From: CAZOOA01 sp964581355 | Lineage (GTDB): Bacteria; Bacillota; Dethiobacteria; DTU022; UBA8154 | Assembly: GCA_964581355.1 (NCBI GenBank) | Contig: CAZOOA010000007.1 | Location: 17,598 to 81,597 of the forward strand | Direction: 5' to 3' | Length of the DNA stretch: 64,000 bases | Shown: positions 44,640-54,260 of the stretch, one piece after another | Layout: every line of letters starts with the position of its first letter | How positions within the stretch are numbered: the stretch's first letter is position 1 | The notes under the pieces: generated by a model | Seen by the model: only the letters and a program-made list of their open reading frames with translations | What the model was told of the DNA's origin: nothing | Databases searched by the model: none | Program-made: the position numbers and the translations under genes

Positions 44640-45441
44640 TTTTACCCCTCAACTCCATGATTTTTTCTGCCGGAGATGCGCTTTTCATCAACGTGCGCCC
44701 TACCAGCACCGCATCAATTCCCGCTTTTTCCTTCAGTTTTACTACCTGGTCCCACCCTGTAATACCGCTTTCAGAAACCAGCAGGCGGTTTCGGGGGACA
44801 AAAGGGCCCCAACGGGCTGTCCGTTCCAAATCCACTTCCAGTGTCTGCAGGTTTCTGTTGTTGATACCGATAATTTCTGCACCTGCCTGGACAGCTTTTT
44901 CTATCTCTGCTTCCCTCCCCGCTTCCACCAGGGCGGTCATACCCAGTTCGCCGGCCAGGGCAATCATCCTTTCCAGCTCTATTGATGCCAGCAAGGAGGA
45001 AATCAACAAGACAGCATCGGCACCATTGGCTCTGGCTTCATAAATATGGTATTCATCGATCAGGAAGTCCTTACGCAGCACAGGAATGTTAATATTATTC
45101 TTTGTTTCCACCAGATCTTCCAAGCTGCCAGCAAAATATTTATGGTCCGTCAAAACGGAAACGGCAGCGGCCCCCGCCCTCTCATACTCCCTGGCAACAG
45201 AAGCCACTTTACAGGAGACAGGCCTGGAAACACCCAGCTCCGGGCAATTTGTGCTCCGGGTCGGTGCTGCCTTCTTTATTTCCGCGATCACGCCAACTTG
45301 GCTGCCCTGTGCCTGCAATGCTCGCTTCAAGTCCCGGGGCTGTGGTTGTTTCTGGATTTCCTGGAGCAGCATTTGCACTGGCTTTTTTCGCTTCTGTTCC
45401 CTCAGCTCTTCCCACTTATGGGCCACGATCTGCTTAAGCAT
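44620..45441 (-). CDS. trpC: Indole-3-glycerol phosphate synthase
   Basis: 273 residues. Motifs IAEIKKAAPTRS (catalytic Lys), SVLTDHKYFAGS, RKDFLIDEYHIYEA, and SESGI. The region after KKAAPTRS carries a short insertion (NCPELGVSRPVSCKV in type) compared with the usual SPSKG loop, a minor oddity. Overlaps trpD by 8 bp. Confidence 0.95.
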   Translation of the reverse strand: MLKQIVAHKWEELREQKRKKPVQMLLQEIQKQPQPRDLKRALQAQGSQVGVIAEIKKAAPTRSTNCPELGVSRPVSCKVASVAREYERAGAAAVSVLTDHKYFAGSLEDLVETKNNINIPVLRKDFLIDEYHIYEARANGADAVLLISSLLASIELERMIALAGELGMTALVEAGREAEIEKAVQAGAEIIGINNRNLQTLEVDLERTARWGPFVPRNRLLVSESGITGWDQVVKLKEKAGIDAVLVGRTLMKSASPAEKIMELRGKNVPCAC

Positions 45442-46489
45442 AAGCTATACCTCCTTTCTGACCTGAAGCCATGGCTTTGTGCTGGTCAGAGTATGCCTGC
45501 AATGACCGCAACTTTTCCAGGGCCAAACCGGAATCAATGGCTTTTCTTGCCAGTTCCAACCCTTCTTTCAAATCTTCCGCCCTGCCGGCCACATATAAAG
45601 CTGCAGCGCTGTTGATTAAGACCACATCCCGGTGGGGGCCTTTCATCCCGTTTAAGACCTGAAGGCAAATCCGGGCCGATTCCCCGGCATCCCGGCTTTT
45701 TATCTCCTGGAGAGGATAACGTTTTAAGCCGTACTCTTCGAGATTTAACAGGTACGTATTGATTCCGCCAGGTTTTACCTCCATGACTCTCGTCCTGCCA
45801 CTAATCGTGATTTCATCCAGGCCGTCTTCCCCGCAAACCAGCAGGGCATGTTCCGCCCCCTGTGCGATCAAAACCTGAGCCATCTTTTCTGCCAGTTCAT
45901 GATCATAAACTCCAATAACCTGCCTTTTTACTCCAGCCGGGTTATTTAAAGGACCCAACAGATTGAAGATTGTCCTCAAGCCCAGGGCTTTACGGGCAGG
46001 AACCACATTGGCCATAGCCGGGTGCATTAAGGGGGCAAACAGAAAAGCCAGCCCCGTTTTTTCCAGGCAATCGGCCGCGCTCTCAGGGTTCAATTCAATT
46101 TCGATCCCCAGGGCTTCAAAAAGATCAGCACTTCCAGACCGGCTGGAAACTGCCCTGTTACCATGCTTTGCCACTTTTACACCGGCTCCGGCCGTCACGA
46201 AAGCAGTGACCGTAGAAATATTGAAACTCCCGCTGGAATCTCCCCCTGTGCCACAGGTATCAACGACGGGAATCTCCCCAACCGTGACTTTCCGGCTAAA
46301 CTGCCCTATGGCACGGCAGCTCCCCAACAGTTCTTCTGCAGATTCCCCCTTGCAGCGCAGAGCCACCAGATAGGCTGCTACTTGCGATTCTTTCATCTTT
46401 CCCTCCATTATTTCGCACATAACCTGATAAGATTCTTTTATTGTCAGATTCTGACCTTTAATGATTTGTTCCAATGTGTCTTTGATCAT
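45434..46489 (-). CDS. trpD: Anthranilate phosphoribosyltransferase
   Basis: 351 residues. PRPP site DTCGTGGDSSGSFNIST near 78, KHGNRAVSSRSGSAD near 106, and PARKALGLRTIFNLLGPLNNP in the middle. Starts about 120 bp after trpG; no second promoter is obvious in that gap. Confidence 0.96.
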   Translation of the reverse strand: MIKDTLEQIIKGQNLTIKESYQVMCEIMEGKMKESQVAAYLVALRCKGESAEELLGSCRAIGQFSRKVTVGEIPVVDTCGTGGDSSGSFNISTVTAFVTAGAGVKVAKHGNRAVSSRSGSADLFEALGIEIELNPESAADCLEKTGLAFLFAPLMHPAMANVVPARKALGLRTIFNLLGPLNNPAGVKRQVIGVYDHELAEKMAQVLIAQGAEHALLVCGEDGLDEITISGRTRVMEVKPGGINTYLLNLEEYGLKRYPLQEIKSRDAGESARICLQVLNGMKGPHRDVVLINSAAALYVAGRAEDLKEGLELARKAIDSGLALEKLRSLQAYSDQHKAMASGQKGGIAYA

Positions 46490-46609
46490 TATCTGCCCCG
46501 GCGCACTGGCCGGGCTTCACCTCCGTAAAGTTTTTCTTTTCGCTCTTTTTTACCTGCTGGTTTGTCGCCAACCTTCGGCAGACCTTTACAACGCAACGTT
46601 TCGGCTCTT

Positions 46610-47257
46610 TCAGCTTTTAATCAAGTCCGCACTCATTGCTTTCTGCCCAGCAACTGCAGCCGAATAACCAGCAACCTGCTCAGAGGCAAACATCCGGCAA
46701 TAGTTCAACAAGATTTGGCTCCCCGCTGGTGTAAAAAAAGACTCGGGGTGAAACTGCAGGCCAATTACGTCCTTGTATCGTCTGTGACGAGCTCCCATAA
46801 TTTCCCCCTGGTCCGTCTCGGCAATAATTTCCAGCTCCTCAGGCAGGGACTCCCTTTCCACCAGCAGGGAATGATAACGCATTACTTCAAAGGGAGACTG
46901 TACTGACTGGAAAATCGGTTCATTGTTATGATGATAGACTAAAGAAAGTTTACCATGCATCATGCGGGAAGCCCGGACTACCTTCCCGCCGAAGAGAGCA
47001 CAAACAGCCTGGTGGCCCAGGCATATTCCCAGCACAGGCACCCGCCCTTTAAAGCGATCAATGACAGCAAGGCTTAGCCCTCCAGAATATGGTTCTCCCG
47101 GTCCGGGCGAGATGACAATGCTTTTTATTGCCATCGCTTCCAACTGTTCTAAAGAAAATTTATCATTCCGCAGCACCTTGATCTCCAGGCCCATGGCGCC
47201 CAAGGCCTGGGCCAGGTTATAAGTAAACGAATCATAGTTATCAATGATTAAAATCAT
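46610..47257 (-). CDS. trpG: Anthranilate synthase, glutamine amidotransferase subunit
   Basis: 215 residues. Class I amidotransferase: SPGPGEPYSGGLS, nucleophile Cys in LGICLGHQAV near 79, and His/Glu in QFHPESFF near 170. May also serve aminodeoxychorismate synthase if no separate pabA exists. Overlaps trpE by 17 bp. Confidence 0.95.
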   Translation of the reverse strand: MILIIDNYDSFTYNLAQALGAMGLEIKVLRNDKFSLEQLEAMAIKSIVISPGPGEPYSGGLSLAVIDRFKGRVPVLGICLGHQAVCALFGGKVVRASRMMHGKLSLVYHHNNEPIFQSVQSPFEVMRYHSLLVERESLPEELEIIAETDQGEIMGARHRRYKDVIGLQFHPESFFTPAGSQILLNYCRMFASEQVAGYSAAVAGQKAMSADLIKS

Positions 47258-48773
47258 GTTCTCTCTCCTCTGCTATTCGGATGGCTCGTAATGAGCCGGC
47301 CATTTTGTGTTCCGTTTCCTCGTATTCTTTTAAAGGGTCGGAGTCGGCTACGATGCCGGAACCGGCCTGTATAGAAGCATACCCTCCAGAAGTGACCAAT
47401 GTCCGAATGGTAATGCACGTATCCATCTTTCCATTGAAGGATACGTACCCCACAGCCCCGGAATACGGCCCACGCGGGACTGGTTCCAACTCATTAACTA
47501 TTTCCATAGCCCGGACCTTGGGGGCGCCGGAAACAGTCCCGGCAGGAAAAGTGGCTTTGAGGGCATCACCATAGCCATGCTTTGCCAGGATCGAACCCCG
47601 GACTTCCGATACCAGGTGCATAACATGGGAAAAATATTCTACTTCTAAAAGTTTGGTGACTTCCACGCTTCCATAGGCGCTGACTTTCCCCAGGTCATTT
47701 CTGCCCAGGTCCACCAGCATCATATGTTCCGCCCGCTCTTTTTCATCCTGACTTAACTCACTGGCCAGGTGCAGATCGTTTTCCTCATTGGAACCCCGCG
47801 GCCGGGTTCCGGCGATGGGCTTGGTGTAGACCAGGCCATTTTCCACTTTAACCAGCATTTCCGGTGAAGCGCCGATCACCTGGAAACCATCCAGATCCAG
47901 GAAAAACTGGTACGGAGAAGGGTTCAAGCTGCGCAAAGCCCGGTAAAGCGAAAAAGGCTGGCAGGTGATTTCTTCAATTATCCGACGGGACAAAACAACC
48001 TGAAAGATTTCTCCCGCGTTGATATATTCTTTAGCTTTTACCACTGCCTTCATGAATTCTTCCCGGGGAAATGCGCTATCCCCGGTAAAATATGCGCCCG
48101 GACTCTCCAGGGCAGGGCGTCCTTCATTAGCAGAAGCAACGGATGAGTTTCCAGGCTCATAAATCCCAGTTGTCGAAAGTGTTTTCAATTCTTTTTCCAG
48201 GTTTGCTGACGCTTCCTGGTACATTTGATCAATCTCTTCCTGTCCTGTTTCCGTGATTCGCAGCAAAACAACCGCTGTCAGCAGATGTTTTCTGTGGTCG
48301 TAAATGAATACTTTCCCGGGAAAGACGAAATAACAGGAAGGAAGACCCGAATCACGATGAAGGCCCGGTACATCTTCCCAGATCCCGGCCAGCTCATAGC
48401 TAACATAACCCACTGCACCGCCCCAAAAAGTTTCTAATTCTGGAGGGAAATAGATCTTTTCCTTCTCTATTATCTCCTGGAGAACATTGATGGGATCTTT
48501 TTGCTGACGCCATCGATTTCCACCGGTATACGAGACAATGGTTTCCGAACCTTCTGTAACCAGGGCAACAAAGGGATCGCATCCAATGAATGAATAACGT
48601 GCCTGTTCCCCCAGGTCACCGCTTTCCAGCAAAAAACTGTTCTTCTTTTGTCCCGCTGTTTTCAAATAGATTGAAACGGGAGTTTCCAGGTCAGCGGGAA
48701 CTGTTTTGAAAATGGGGATAATGGAATAACGTTCAGCTAACCCTGCAAATACTTCCTGACCAGGCTGAATCAT
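47241..48773 (-). CDS. trpE: Anthranilate synthase component I
   Basis: 510 residues. N-terminal regulatory domain with the LLES feedback motif (FLLESGD near 43), chorismate-binding C-terminus with SPEMLVK, GTRPRG, DLGRNDLGKV and SGAPKVRAME. First gene of the trp operon behind a tRNA-Trp T-box. ATG 29 bp after the leader terminator. Confidence 0.96.
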   Translation of the reverse strand: MIQPGQEVFAGLAERYSIIPIFKTVPADLETPVSIYLKTAGQKKNSFLLESGDLGEQARYSFIGCDPFVALVTEGSETIVSYTGGNRWRQQKDPINVLQEIIEKEKIYFPPELETFWGGAVGYVSYELAGIWEDVPGLHRDSGLPSCYFVFPGKVFIYDHRKHLLTAVVLLRITETGQEEIDQMYQEASANLEKELKTLSTTGIYEPGNSSVASANEGRPALESPGAYFTGDSAFPREEFMKAVVKAKEYINAGEIFQVVLSRRIIEEITCQPFSLYRALRSLNPSPYQFFLDLDGFQVIGASPEMLVKVENGLVYTKPIAGTRPRGSNEENDLHLASELSQDEKERAEHMMLVDLGRNDLGKVSAYGSVEVTKLLEVEYFSHVMHLVSEVRGSILAKHGYGDALKATFPAGTVSGAPKVRAMEIVNELEPVPRGPYSGAVGYVSFNGKMDTCITIRTLVTSGGYASIQAGSGIVADSDPLKEYEETEHKMAGSLRAIRIAEEREHDFNH

Positions 48774-48802
48774 GTTTACACCTCTTTCCGGTGGAAATAT
48801 AA

Positions 48803-49131
48803 TAAAAAAATGCCTTCCGTCTAAGGACGAAAGGCATTCCGCGTTGCCACCTTAATTAAATTGCAGGGATCAATCATACCCCGGCAATTTCTCTCTTCCC
48901 AGGTACGGGATAAGCTTGCAGTGCAGCACCATATCCGATACCCTGTCTTTTTTAACGGTAAGACGATCCGTAGGAGTCTACTTGCAATCAACCCCTGGTT
49001 AATCGCGTTCGATCCTTTCCTTCGGGGCCCATTCAGAAAAGTTTCTTTTACCGGGTTTCCACCAGCGCCGGCTCTCTGTAAAAAGTCCCTTTACCTACTC
49101 TTCCCCATCACAGGATTTTTCTTATTGAATT
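48803..49131 (-). promoter_or_regulatory. T-box leader (tRNA-Trp) of the trp operon
   Basis: The T-box GGTGGCAACGCGG is at 48839-48851, followed by a terminator hairpin (AATGCCTT/AAGGCATT, 48809-48838) and a T-run. Upstream, Stem I shows AGAGAG and GGTGGAAACCCGG, and the specifier TGG (Trp codon) lies at 49029-49031 after CTGAA. Uncharged tRNA-Trp should pair here and at the T-box, favouring read-through. Specifier assignment is by position and fits the genes downstream. Confidence 0.95.
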
Positions 49132-49137
49132 AAACGC

Positions 49138-49166
49138 ATATTAACACACCCTTTCAGGTATGTCAA
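49138..49166 (-). promoter_or_regulatory. SigA promoter of the trp operon
   Basis: Perfect -35 TTGACA and -10 TAATAT with a 17-nt spacer on the minus strand, just upstream of the T-box leader. A short inverted repeat TACTAT-AA-ATAGTA at 49177-49190 lies upstream of the -35 and may serve either this promoter or the divergent gene. Confidence 0.85.
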
Positions 49167-49257
49167 CCTGTTTTTTTACTATAAATAGTATTAAGCGGTG
49201 CTAAACGAACCGAAAGCAGAAAATAATACCGGCGTTCCGGTTGCTGGAGGAATAAAC

Positions 49258-49533
49258 ATGAGTTTTTGGCAAACTTTTTTGTCCACTTTTACTTTGATTT
49301 TCCTGGCCGAATTGGGTGATAAAACCCAGTTGTCAGTATTTCTGTTGGCAGCCCGGGACCGACCCATTTGGGGGATCTTTTTGGGATCAGCCATTGCCCT
49401 GGTCCTTTCTGCCCTGGTTGCTGTTTTTTTAGGCGCCAGCATTTCCAGGTACCTGCCACCGGTATATATACAAAAAGGAGCAGGTGCCGTATTTATTTTA
49501 ATCGGCATCCTGCTCCTGTGGGGAAAACTATAA
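49258..49533 (+). CDS. GDT1/TMEM165 family membrane protein (single-repeat)
   Basis: 91 residues, three hydrophobic helices and the signature ELGDKTQL at residues 19-26, here only once. Full-length family members have two such repeats; single-repeat forms are known to pair as oligomers. Family proteins move Mn2+ or Ca2+. GGAGG lies before the ATG. No partner repeat gene is adjacent, so it may act as a homodimer. Plus strand, divergent from trp. Confidence 0.85.
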   Translation: MSFWQTFLSTFTLIFLAELGDKTQLSVFLLAARDRPIWGIFLGSAIALVLSALVAVFLGASISRYLPPVYIQKGAGAVFILIGILLLWGKL

Positions 49534-49536
49534 CCT

Positions 49537-49947
49537 TTACGTGTTGATCCCCAGGATCCCGCCCAGGGCACCAAAAGAAAAACCAATCAGGAAACGGTAA
49601 AAAAGCGCTATTCCTGCGACACCATTGTCAGGCAGCAAAAGCAATCCCAGGACCGAGAGAATGCAGACATATAAAAGTCCTGTGATTCCACCCCGGAACC
49701 AGCCTTTTTCCTCTACCCGCTTTCCAACGTACATAGAACCGAGAAGAATGCTGGCCAGGGTAATTCCGTAAATGATATAGGGGGCAATATTCTCCGTCAG
49801 TGGAGAATAAAAAAACAGGATACTTACAGCACTGAGAAGGGCCAGTGATAAAATGAAAGACAAACACAAACCTTTGGCTATAATAGCATAGTTGAGTTTA
49901 GGTAACTGCAACCCACTCTGGTATTTCGCATAAGCTTTTTTTTGCAT
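49537..49947 (-). CDS. TIGR04086 family membrane protein
   Basis: 136 residues with four hydrophobic helices, and a short basic N-terminus. Pattern KGLCLSFILSLALL and YGITLASILLGSMYVGKRV resembles TIGR04086, usually found beside yajC/tgt in Clostridia as here. Function unknown. It converges on the GDT1-type gene with 3 bp between stops. Confidence 0.8.
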   Translation of the reverse strand: MQKKAYAKYQSGLQLPKLNYAIIAKGLCLSFILSLALLSAVSILFFYSPLTENIAPYIIYGITLASILLGSMYVGKRVEEKGWFRGGITGLLYVCILSVLGLLLLPDNGVAGIALFYRFLIGFSFGALGGILGINT

Positions 49948-50088
49948 TTCCTTATCGCCCCTTAACGGGTATTAAGAAATGCCTTAAAACATTTCTCTGC
50001 TACTTATATATGCGGATTGCAGTCTGTATATGTCCTGCTACGCCTAATAGAAAGATTATCCCTGCTTCAAAGTATCCTTTTTTAAAGC

Positions 50089-50358
50089 CTACTCTTCGTC
50101 GCTTACTACCCGGTCAATCCCGGTGCGTGCCATTTTAACATTTACGTTGTCTGCAATCCTGAGAACCAAGGTATCTTCCCGGATCTCTTTAATCATGCCA
50201 TAGATGCCTCCAATTGTTACTACACGATCACCTTTTTGCAAATTAGAGAGCATTTCTTTTCGTTTTTTTTGCTGTTGCTGTTGAGGGCGGATCAGCAAAA
50301 AGTAGAAAATGACAAACAGTAAAATAATCGGCAAAAATGTTACAACACCTTCTTGCAT
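50089..50358 (-). CDS. yajC: Preprotein translocase subunit YajC
   Basis: 89 residues: one membrane helix (about 4-24) ending in the family mark FLLIRPQQQQQKKRKEM, then a small soluble domain (GDRVVTIGGIYG). Partner of SecDF. I take the ATG at 50358 (AAGGAG 10 nt upstream); the in-frame GTG at 50370 overlaps the tgt stop. secD/secF are not in the window. Confidence 0.93.
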   Translation of the reverse strand: MQEGVVTFLPIILLFVIFYFLLIRPQQQQQKKRKEMLSNLQKGDRVVTIGGIYGMIKEIREDTLVLRIADNVNVKMARTGIDRVVSDEE

Positions 50359-50366
50359 TGCTTTGT

Positions 50367-51491
50367 TCACTCCTTTTTAAATGAATTTAATGCTCCAAAA
50401 CGGTCCAAAAAATCCCTGTAAAATGAATCAAACCGCCGCTCCTTGATGGCTTGACGTATTTTTCGCATAAAATCTGTCAAGTAAAAAAGGTTGTGATATG
50501 TGGTCAGGCGAAAACCCAAAATTTCATTGGCTTTAATTAAATGCCTGATATATCCACGGCTGTAATTTTTGCAGGTGTAACAAGAACAATCCGGATCAAT
50601 GGGAGACATATCCCGGGCAAACTGTGCATTCCTCAAGGTTAAGTATCCACCCGGCACCATTACTCTGCCGTTACGGGCAATTCTCGTCGGCAACACACAA
50701 TCAAACAGGTCAACTCCACTTCGAACACCTTCAATCAGGGCATCAGCAGAGCCAACTCCCATCAAATAACGAGGCTTATTGTCAGGGAGCTTGTGTGCCA
50801 GCTGGTTCAACACCTGGTACATTACCTCCTTCGGTTCTCCCACACTTAAACCACCAATAGCATAACCGGGAAAATCCAAATCTAATAATTCCCGGGCACA
50901 TTCCATCCTTAAATCCTCAAACATCCCCCCCTGGATAATCGCAAAAAGCGACTGCTGATTAAAGTTATGATGTCCCTTGCTGCGTTCCGCCCACCTGATG
51001 GTCCGAAACATAGCCTCCCGGGTTTCCTCATACGTGGCAGGGTAAGGAACCACGTGATCTAAGGGCATGATAATATCGGAACCCAGTTCATTTTGGACCT
51101 CAATGGCCTTTTCCGGTGAAAAAAAGTGCCTGGACCCGTCAAGGTGGGATTGAAAGGCAACACCACCTTCTTCTACTTTTCTCATCGGTCCCAGGCTAAA
51201 AACCTGGAAACCGCCGCTATCTGTTAATATCGGTCGGTGCCAGTTCATAAAACCATGCAATCCCCCGGCCCTGGCAATGAGTTCAGACCCTGGTCTCAAG
51301 TATAGGTGATATGTATTGCTGAGAATAATCTCTACACCGATAAATTCCAGTTCTTCCGGGGTCATGGCTTTCACTGTGGCCTGTGTCCCTACAGGCATAA
51401 ATGCAGGAGTATCAATCGTGCCCCGCAACGTTTGCAGCTTGCCCGTACGAGCCTGACCGTATTGATTTGTCACTTCCCAAGATAAGGACAT
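50367..51491 (-). CDS. tgt: tRNA-guanine transglycosylase
   Basis: 374 residues. Catalytic Asp in TDSGGFQVFSLG near 92, GGLSVGEPKEVM near 230, VDLFDCVLPTR near 265 and zinc ligands CSCYTCKNYSRGYIRHL near 306. Inserts preQ1 at position 34 of Asn, Asp, His and Tyr tRNAs. With queA and queH close by, the late queuosine pathway is encoded here. Confidence 0.96.
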   Translation of the reverse strand: MSLSWEVTNQYGQARTGKLQTLRGTIDTPAFMPVGTQATVKAMTPEELEFIGVEIILSNTYHLYLRPGSELIARAGGLHGFMNWHRPILTDSGGFQVFSLGPMRKVEEGGVAFQSHLDGSRHFFSPEKAIEVQNELGSDIIMPLDHVVPYPATYEETREAMFRTIRWAERSKGHHNFNQQSLFAIIQGGMFEDLRMECARELLDLDFPGYAIGGLSVGEPKEVMYQVLNQLAHKLPDNKPRYLMGVGSADALIEGVRSGVDLFDCVLPTRIARNGRVMVPGGYLTLRNAQFARDMSPIDPDCSCYTCKNYSRGYIRHLIKANEILGFRLTTYHNLFYLTDFMRKIRQAIKERRFDSFYRDFLDRFGALNSFKKE

Positions 51492-51568
51492 GGCATCACC
51501 CTGCTAAAAGTATAATTTATACCATTCAATCTTTGTTGTCAAATCCAGCAAGCCGGAAAACTGTATAA

Positions 51569-52603
51569 TTAAAGAATCAGCATACAGTCCCCAAAACTAA
51601 AGAACCTGTATCGCCTCTCGATTGCCTGCCGGTAGGCAGAGAACACATTTTCTTTCCCGGCAAATGCACAAATCATCATTAACAGGGTTGATTTAGGTAA
51701 ATGAAAATTGGTGATCATAGCGTCAACCACTTGAAAATGATAGCCCGGGTAGATAAAAAGGTCTGTTTCTCCGGCACAGGAAGTCAGCCCGTTTCTATCA
51801 ACACCAGCGCTTTCCAGCACCCGGCAAACTGTTGTCCCAACAGCAATTACCCGTGAACCCCTTTCTTTAGCCTGGTTAATTTTCTCCGCCGTATGTTCCG
51901 GTAACTCAAAATACTCCCGGTGCATATTATGATCTTCAATAAACTCCGTTTTCACCGGCCTAAACGTCCCCAGTCCAACATGTAATGTGAGAAAGGCTTT
52001 TTCAACCCCTATTTGTTCCAAAGAATGAAAAACCTGGGCAGTAAAATGCAAGCCGGCCGTTGGGGCTGCTGCAGAACCGTTTTGAGAAGCATAGATGGTT
52101 TGATAACGGTCTGGTTCTTCCAACTTTTTTTTAATGTAAGGTGGCAGAGGCATTTGTCCCAGCTGGTTGAGCATCGCTTTAAAATCCTCACCGGTTTCGA
52201 ACTGGACCAGCCGCGTTCCCTGCTCTGTTTGATCCAAAATTGTTGCTTCCAGGTTTTTTTGCTCAAAAACAAACCGATCACCTGGGCGCGCTTTACGTCC
52301 AGGTGAACAAAGAACCTCCCACTTTTTATCCTCGATTTCGCGCAGCAGAAGAAATTCCACCTTTCCACCTGTTTGTTTTCTGCAACCCCAAAAGCGCGCC
52401 GGTAACACTTTTGTATCATTAAAAACCAACAAATCTCCCTCTTGTAAATACTCGGGGAGACGATAAAAATGAGAATGTTCAACCTGGCCTGTTGAGCGGT
52501 ACAGCACCAACACCCTGGAACGGTCCCTGTCCGGCAAAGGTTCTTGTGCGATCAATTCTTCGGGTAAATCGTAATCAAAATTTTGAACCTTGCTTTTTCT
52601 CAT
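51569..52603 (-). CDS. queA: S-adenosylmethionine:tRNA ribosyltransferase-isomerase
   Basis: 344 residues. NDTKVLPARFWG near 60, AAPTAGLHFT near 165, THVGLGTF-like THLTLHVGLGTFRPV and NFHLPKSTLLM near 300. Makes epoxyqueuosine. The ATG at 52603 follows GAGGGG by 7 nt; the longer frame would start inside the spoIID gene. Confidence 0.96.
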   Translation of the reverse strand: MRKSKVQNFDYDLPEELIAQEPLPDRDRSRVLVLYRSTGQVEHSHFYRLPEYLQEGDLLVFNDTKVLPARFWGCRKQTGGKVEFLLLREIEDKKWEVLCSPGRKARPGDRFVFEQKNLEATILDQTEQGTRLVQFETGEDFKAMLNQLGQMPLPPYIKKKLEEPDRYQTIYASQNGSAAAPTAGLHFTAQVFHSLEQIGVEKAFLTLHVGLGTFRPVKTEFIEDHNMHREYFELPEHTAEKINQAKERGSRVIAVGTTVCRVLESAGVDRNGLTSCAGETDLFIYPGYHFQVVDAMITNFHLPKSTLLMMICAFAGKENVFSAYRQAIERRYRFFSFGDCMLIL

Positions 52604-52617
52604 AAAGTATCCCCTCA

Positions 52618-54009
52618 TCAATCAATTAAAGAAAGATCTGTGCCTGGATAGTAGAATGACAGGATTTCCTGGTATGTATGGTTATCCCTGGAACGATTAT
52701 ACGCCCCATTCTGGCTCATGCCTATACCGTGCCCCCATCCCTTACCGGTAAAGACATAGGATTTGTGGGGCACCCGGGTTTTTTCCGAGGCACCTTCAAC
52801 AGAAAAACTATCCCCGATAAGCATATTTGTTTCCCCGGAAGCATCAATGGCCCACTTTCCTTCCAGTTCGGAAACACTTTCCTGGCGTTGACTCCTTCCG
52901 CTGAGCCAGACCCGCTCTTTTAAAGAATCGCTAATTTGGAACATTTGGCTTCGAAGCCCAAAAATCGACCGCGCATGTTGTCTGAAATAGGATAACGCTT
53001 CCCCACCGGCAAGTTGTATCTGCAGTTCATTGACCCGCCCGCTGGAAAAAGTTGAAATTACTTCTATATCGCTAATGCTCCTGCTAAGATCAAGCTTGCT
53101 TTCAATTTCACGCACAGGCAGGCTGGTTTCCCATTTTGCCTGGGTGTGGATAATCATATCCTTGATGTTTTTAGGATTGTCCGGGTCGTCATAGGGATCA
53201 GGCACACTATCCAGGTAGGGTAAAGATTCGCTCCAGACATTTTGCGCCAGTTCCGTATACCCTCCATTAGTGGCATGATAAAATGGAGGTATTATCTCTC
53301 CCTGGTATTTCAGTATTTCACCCCGGGTTTCTTTTACTGCCTGGTTGGTATTTTCATGTTCGCTATTTTTCCCTCCATAAACCTGGCAGTGCTGGGTATC
53401 ACATAAGTCATACCCGTCGTGGCGCCCTTGTTGCTGGTGATAGAGTGCATAAGTCCTGGAGGCCACTGCCTGAGCTTTCAAAGCATGCATCCCACCATAA
53501 TTACCCCACGAAGCAGGCATTTCCCGGGGTACGACACCTCGAGCGTACGATTCCAAAGTTACGATATTGATCGCTTGAAGTTCATCCTGTCCGTCTTTTG
53601 TTATTTCCAGGGCTCCCCGGTACTTTTCACCTTTTTCAGCATTATGTATGATAAAAACCGATGATTCATAAGATTCTTTACCTGGTTCCAGGCAGAGGGG
53701 TTCAGGATAGTGACCAATGGTATCCCCCGATTCGTCTTTGATTTGAATATCATCACGATCCGGGTGAAAAGAATATTTCCCCGGAGAAAGCGAGATTTCT
53801 TGTTCCGTTGCCTGCTCCACAAGCCTGTAGGAGTCATTAATAGACACTTCGACATAATTGTTTTCCAGGGTAATGCCTACCCTGAGTTTTGTCCTTTCTT
53901 CCTGGGCCAGTCCCAGGGTGGATAGAAATGAGAAAAACAACACGCCGAAAATAAGCACTATTCTTCCCGTCCATGGTCGAAAAAAGTTTGCCAGTTTGAT
54001 CATCATCAC
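52618..54009 (-). CDS. spoIID: SpoIID/LytB domain protein
   Basis: 463 residues. Signal-anchor (about 14-35), then a beta-rich region, SpoIID domain with VVPREMPASWGNYGGMHALKAQAVASRTYAL in type near 165-195 and GWGHGIGMSQNGA at the C-terminus. SpoIID is a glycan strand-cleaving enzyme needed for engulfment; at this locus (near ruvB/queA) it is the paralogue common in Clostridia, so a role in sporulation is probable but not certain. Confidence 0.9.
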   Translation of the reverse strand: MMMIKLANFFRPWTGRIVLIFGVLFFSFLSTLGLAQEERTKLRVGITLENNYVEVSINDSYRLVEQATEQEISLSPGKYSFHPDRDDIQIKDESGDTIGHYPEPLCLEPGKESYESSVFIIHNAEKGEKYRGALEITKDGQDELQAINIVTLESYARGVVPREMPASWGNYGGMHALKAQAVASRTYALYHQQQGRHDGYDLCDTQHCQVYGGKNSEHENTNQAVKETRGEILKYQGEIIPPFYHATNGGYTELAQNVWSESLPYLDSVPDPYDDPDNPKNIKDMIIHTQAKWETSLPVREIESKLDLSRSISDIEVISTFSSGRVNELQIQLAGGEALSYFRQHARSIFGLRSQMFQISDSLKERVWLSGRSQRQESVSELEGKWAIDASGETNMLIGDSFSVEGASEKTRVPHKSYVFTGKGWGHGIGMSQNGAYNRSRDNHTYQEILSFYYPGTDLSLID

Positions 54010-54018
54010 CTCTTAATG

Positions 54019-54240
54019 TTAAAACTTCCGAAAAAAATATAGCAGCAGAGAGATAACAACACTAACCAGGATCATCGTCGTAATCGGAAAATATATGGTC
54101 AGGTTCTCCTTTTTTATCAATATATCCCCAGGCAGCCGTCCCAGACCAAACTTCCCCAGGAAAAGAAAAATCAGGCCTGTAAAAACCAGAATGACACCCA
54201 AAAATAACAATATCTTCCCGATACCTTGCGGCTCAAGCAA
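54019..54240 (-). CDS. DUF2905 family membrane protein
   Basis: 73 residues with two hydrophobic helices separated by GLGRLPGDILIKKENLTIYF, the DUF2905 hallmark. I prefer the TTG at 54240 (GAGG 8 nt upstream) to GTG at 54249. Function unknown; the family commonly follows ruvB/queH in this order. Confidence 0.85.
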   Translation of the reverse strand: MLEPQGIGKILLFLGVILVFTGLIFLFLGKFGLGRLPGDILIKKENLTIYFPITTMILVSVVISLLLYFFRKF

Positions 54241-54260
54241 TCCAAACACCTCGAAATTAG

